NCBI GenBank assembly: GCA_910588825.1
Contig: CAJURF010000052.1
Location: 1 to 25,341 of the forward strand
DNA length: 25,341 nt
DNA from: an uncultured Lachnospiraceae bacterium
GTDB taxonomy: Bacteria; Bacillota; Clostridia; Lachnospirales; Lachnospiraceae
Direction: 5' to 3'
The notes beneath the pieces were generated by a model. It had not been told where the DNA came from, ran no database searches, and was given only the letters and a program-made list of their open reading frames with translations. A program made the position numbers and the translations under genes. Below, piece after piece: positions 22,189 to 25,341 of the stretch (its first letter is position 1; each line of letters starts with the position of its first letter).

Positions 22189-24353
22189 TTAATAGAACTC
22201 CTTAATTTAGCCATCCAATCGTTTCCTTTAATCGGTTCATCATACCAATATTCCCTGAGCAGCGGTACCAACTCATATTCTACAATATTCGACAAAACTT
22301 TATCCGTCACTTCTTTCAAATCACAAAAATAACTATGCCCAATGCAAAAACCTTCTCCTAGAGAAGTATCTTCTGCAATGGCAGTATTCAATTTCTCAAC
22401 GCAGTCAATCAATCTGTCAAATCTGCTGTCTGCAAATGCCTTTTTGTACTTTTTGAATCCGTCACTGGAAAATCCTGGCTTCATCTCAAAAAACGCAAAC
22501 CTGCGGCGCAGGGCATAATCCAGCATGGCCAGGCTCCTGTCTGCCGTATTCATCATACCAATAATATAAACATTCTCCGGTACAAAAAACTTCTCATCAG
22601 AATACAGCAGCTGCAGCGCATTTCCGCGCTTATCATTCTCAATCAGCATAAAGAGCTCGCCAAAAATCTTGCTGAGATTTCCTCGATTGATCTCATCAAT
22701 AATAAAAAAATAATCTTTTTCCTGATCATCTGCCGCCTTTTTACAGAAATTATAAAAAGACCCTTTCTTAATCTCAAATCCATCACTTGTACTAGAAGGT
22801 CTGAATCCCTCGATAAAATCCTCATATGTATAACTCTGGTGAAATTGTACCATCATGACACGATCCTGATCTTTGCATTCCATCACAGCATATGCGATCC
22901 GTTTTGCCGCAAAAGTTTTGCCTACACCTGGAGCACCCTGCAGAATTACATTTTTCTTCACATGAATTAATTCTACCAAAGTATCAAAGCTGCTTTTGTC
23001 CATATAAACTTCTTCCAGAAACTTCTCTGCACTATATGCCGGGAATGTCCTTTCTTCCGGTTCTATATCTTCCTGATTTTCATTTATTTCAAACAAAGCA
23101 TTTAACTTCGCCACATAATCTGTGTATGCTGTGATGTCAGTCAGTGTTTTCATAACAGCCTGTCCGGGATGGGGCCATTCGCCTTTATTTGTCCAATTTA
23201 CCCTGCGTATATTTGGATATTCCGAATCCTCTGAATCATAAATATAGTCAGATGTAACAATACCGCGGCCAATCAATGTATACATTCCCTTTTTTGCGAA
23301 TACAATATCTCCTGGCTTCATTTCCTGTGAAAATTGCCATGTAGCGTGAGCAGCATTTTTATATGGTCTGGTTGGATCTACTCTTTCTTTCATGGCAGCT
23401 TTCATTTCTTCCTTAGATGTATACTGTGAAAGATCGCCTATCTGGCTCCATCCAAGCCCCATGATTCCACACTCGTAGAATTCATCCCATTTACACGCGC
23501 CATCACCGGGAGAATAAATCCAATAATGGACCGTATCCACATCTTCATCCGCAAGGCCTGCTCCCCTTTTCTTTCTCTGTATTTGAATCTTTTCTGCTTT
23601 TATATCTTCATTGACCCTGGTAGAATACCTCCACGCTTCAAATGATAATTCCTTAAAATCCTTAATCAGGCTTTTATCACTTTGCACATAAGTACGAAGT
23701 TTTTCAACTATCTCAAAATATTTCTTTGCTGCAATCTTGTTTTCAATCTCCGGAAGATCTGCCACTATATCATCTGGAATCTTACCAGATTCGTAAATAT
23801 ACCATCTATTGCGGCTGTCCAGGTTTAAAAAGACATCCGGCGAAATCCAATATAACCCTATCGTAATTTTGCTGTTTCCACTTCCCTTCTTATTAATAAC
23901 CAGGTCAAAATATTTAGAAAATACAACTCTGTTATCAGCAGACGGGTCTGCTGCATACTTGAGGGCAGAACCAAACAGACTCCAAAGATCATCAATATCA
24001 CTGGCACCTCTTTTATCAATGAAATAATAAAACACAGCATTCTGATTATTCAGCACCGGAATACTATCAAACACATTTGGTACTGCTGCAGCCACCTCAA
24101 AAATCTTCTTTAAAGCAGTGATAATCTTAATTCTGTTTTCTCCACGCATAGAACTTTTATTAAAAAGGCCAAACACTGTGAAGGGGTCCATGTCCACCAA
24201 TTGATTGTCTCTTTCCAGAGTAGGCATACTAATACCAGTCTCAGAATAAATGGCTTTAACCTTCTCAATCAGCTCATCTCTGTTATTTTTGTACTTCAAA
24301 AGATTACCAGCAAATTCCCTATAAAAATCTACCCATGCAAACTGATTATCCAT
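22185..24353 (-). CDS. mcrB: McrB-type AAA+ GTPase with N-terminal PUA/EVE-like reader region
   Basis: The 722-aa protein has an N-terminal helical region (1-250, FAWVDFYREFAGNLLKYKNN), a PUA/EVE-like region (about 275-425: HYWIYSPGDGACKWDEFYE, GWSQIGDLSQY, MKPGDIVFAKKG, IGRGIV) and an AAA+ motor with Walker A GAPGVGKT (473-480), Walker B FFIIDEINRG (549-558) and the McrB signature MNTADRS (601-607). McrB family motors hydrolyse GTP and translocate or signal to McrC. The reader would recognise modified bases such as methyl- or hydroxymethylcytosine, but the target is not predictable. The start ATG has GGTGG upstream; lysR ends 37 nt before it. Confidence 0.93.
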   Translation of the reverse strand: MDNQFAWVDFYREFAGNLLKYKNNRDELIEKVKAIYSETGISMPTLERDNQLVDMDPFTVFGLFNKSSMRGENRIKIITALKKIFEVAAAVPNVFDSIPVLNNQNAVFYYFIDKRGASDIDDLWSLFGSALKYAADPSADNRVVFSKYFDLVINKKGSGNSKITIGLYWISPDVFLNLDSRNRWYIYESGKIPDDIVADLPEIENKIAAKKYFEIVEKLRTYVQSDKSLIKDFKELSFEAWRYSTRVNEDIKAEKIQIQRKKRGAGLADEDVDTVHYWIYSPGDGACKWDEFYECGIMGLGWSQIGDLSQYTSKEEMKAAMKERVDPTRPYKNAAHATWQFSQEMKPGDIVFAKKGMYTLIGRGIVTSDYIYDSEDSEYPNIRRVNWTNKGEWPHPGQAVMKTLTDITAYTDYVAKLNALFEINENQEDIEPEERTFPAYSAEKFLEEVYMDKSSFDTLVELIHVKKNVILQGAPGVGKTFAAKRIAYAVMECKDQDRVMMVQFHQSYTYEDFIEGFRPSSTSDGFEIKKGSFYNFCKKAADDQEKDYFFIIDEINRGNLSKIFGELFMLIENDKRGNALQLLYSDEKFFVPENVYIIGMMNTADRSLAMLDYALRRRFAFFEMKPGFSSDGFKKYKKAFADSRFDRLIDCVEKLNTAIAEDTSLGEGFCIGHSYFCDLKEVTDKVLSNIVEYELVPLLREYWYDEPIKGNDWMAKLRSSIK

Positions 24354-24390
24354 AATACCACCAAATAAAATTCATCAAATTATTTGCAAA

Positions 24391-25260
24391 TTACACTCTC
24401 ATAAACTTCAAAATATTTTCATTAAACGGCTGAATCTCCTGATATAAAAACCCAATCTCACAGGGCACAATGGGATCTGATAAAGATATTTCAATGAGAC
24501 ATCCTGTTTCTAATTCACGCTCTACAAATTGTTTTACCACGCAGGAGACTCCGATACCCATTTTGGCAAATTCAATCAACAGGCCCATCTCATTTGCTTC
24601 CAGAATACGAAGAGGGATAATATTGTTTTTTGCATAATAGGCGTTAATATGTCTGCGGGATACATTATCTTTATCCAGAAGCATGATGTTTGCATATTCA
24701 AATATTTCGTCGTTTCTGCAATTGAGTTTTTCCCGATACAAAGGAGTACAGACAAAAATATACTCGATTATCCCCAGAGAATGGTAAACTAATTTTCCCA
24801 GATTCTTAGGCTTTACCACCAATGCCAGGTCAATGCTGCATTCCTCGATCATCACGCATGCTTCTGCTGAGGACGTACATGTAATGGACAAATCTGTATT
24901 GGGATATCTGTTAGAAAACTCCTTCAGATAAGGCATGAGAAAATACCTACACAGAACATTGCTGGAGGCTATCCGCAGATATCCTGTGTCAGGCGGATAT
25001 TTAAGACTTTTTTCCACATCTGAGAGCATATGAAACGCCTTTTTTACACTGTCGTATAATAGTTTTCCTCTCTCTGTCAGTTCCACTCCCTTTGAGTTTC
25101 TGATAAAAAGCGTGGTGTTCAGATTCTGTTCCAGTTTTTTTATAGTCATACTCACTGCAGGCTGGGAGATATAAAGCTGTGCGGCGGCTTTTGATATACT
25201 TTTATTTTCAGCGGCGGAAAGAAAAATCTTATATTTTGTGAGATTATCAAATGTATCCAT
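24391..25260 (-). CDS. LysR-family transcriptional regulator
   Basis: The 289-aa protein has an N-terminal winged HTH (about 5-64: FLSAAENKSISKAAAQLYIS and QPAVSMTIKKLEQ) and a LysR substrate-binding domain (about 90-289). AGAGGA lies upstream of the ATG. The closest gene downstream is mcrB, 37 nt away in the same direction, so read-through or co-transcription is likely. Its last 243 coding bases are duplicated at 17547-17789. The effector and targets are unknown. Confidence 0.93.
   Translation of the reverse strand: MDTFDNLTKYKIFLSAAENKSISKAAAQLYISQPAVSMTIKKLEQNLNTTLFIRNSKGVELTERGKLLYDSVKKAFHMLSDVEKSLKYPPDTGYLRIASSNVLCRYFLMPYLKEFSNRYPNTDLSITCTSSAEACVMIEECSIDLALVVKPKNLGKLVYHSLGIIEYIFVCTPLYREKLNCRNDEIFEYANIMLLDKDNVSRRHINAYYAKNNIIPLRILEANEMGLLIEFAKMGIGVSCVVKQFVERELETGCLIEISLSDPIVPCEIGFLYQEIQPFNENILKFMRV
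24394..24636. repeat. Right copy of the 243-bp direct repeat (within intact lysR)
   Basis: This is identical to 17547-17789. Identity begins directly after the TAA stop codon on plus coordinates and ends at TTTTGCATA. Just left of it is a perfect 10-bp palindrome ATTTGCAAAT (24381-24390), which marks the outer edge of the duplicated segment. Confidence 0.97.
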
Positions 25261-25341
25261 ATTTCCTCTATATAATTTTAATTTTTTATTAAACTATCAT
25301 TCCCTACCAAAATCCCCATTTTACGCAATCTATCAAACCCA

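Larger units (their letters stand above)
17547..24636. mobile_element. Candidate defence island bounded by 243-bp direct repeats
   Basis: Two identical 243-bp direct repeats (17547-17789 and 24394-24636) enclose an AlbA_2 ATPase gene, a broken YefM/YoeB-type locus, a deleted IS element and mcrBC. No integrase, relaxase or recombinase gene is present. RecA-dependent recombination between the repeats would delete one repeat plus the interval (6,847 bp) and leave intact lysR beside mazG. Whether it ever moved as a unit is inference. Confidence 0.55.

Overview
The window looks like chromosomal DNA of a low-to-moderate GC Firmicute, most likely a Lachnospiraceae member (Blautia/Mediterraneibacter/Dorea-like). 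Reasons: strong AGGAGG-type ribosome sites, TTGACA/TATAAT promoters, frequent TTG and GTG starts, a cobalamin riboswitch driving an ECF cobalt transporter, an RNHCP-domain protein, and protein sequences typical of gut Clostridia. The genus is inference.

Layout. (1) 1-5220, almost all minus strand: a housekeeping operon tsaE-tsaB-rimI-zinc-ribbon protein-rnz-tsaD-ispD (t6A tRNA modification, ribosomal protein acetylation, tRNA 3' processing, isoprenoid synthesis). It is followed by two tRNA-Ser genes with their own promoter embedded in the end of ispD, then a strong promoter reading off the left edge, probably into an rRNA operon. (2) 5260-8420, plus strand: promoter, cobalamin riboswitch, terminator and cbiMNQO cobalt uptake genes. 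(3) 8421-9765: gene debris, namely a VanY-like carboxypeptidase remnant and an intact HTH (antitoxin-like) gene with a consensus promoter, upstream of a HipA-like kinase toxin gene broken by internal deletions. (4) 10015-11627: RNHCP protein, a His-rich protein (minus) and cyclophilin ppiB. (5) 11697-17508, minus strand: mazG-like pyrophosphohydrolase, OmpR-type response regulator, histidine kinase, a RadC-like mobile-element remnant, then a MacB/FtsX-type ABC ATPase and permease whose promoter carries direct repeats suited to the response regulator. (6) 17547-25260: an accessory block.

The most interesting region is the accessory block. A type IV McrBC restriction system (McrB carries a candidate PUA/EVE-like reader domain before its AAA+ GTPase), a Schlafen-type AlbA_2/GHKL ATPase protein, a broken YefM/YoeB-type toxin-antitoxin locus and an internally deleted IS element sit between two identical 243-bp direct repeats. 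The repeats are the 3' end of a LysR-family regulator gene: the right copy is part of an intact gene just upstream of mcrB, the left copy is part of a degenerate LysR pseudogene next to mazG. Recombination between the repeats would remove about 6.8 kb and leave an intact lysR next to mazG, so the block behaves structurally like an excisable defence island. All coordinates and motifs were read by eye; family assignments come from motif recognition, not searches.
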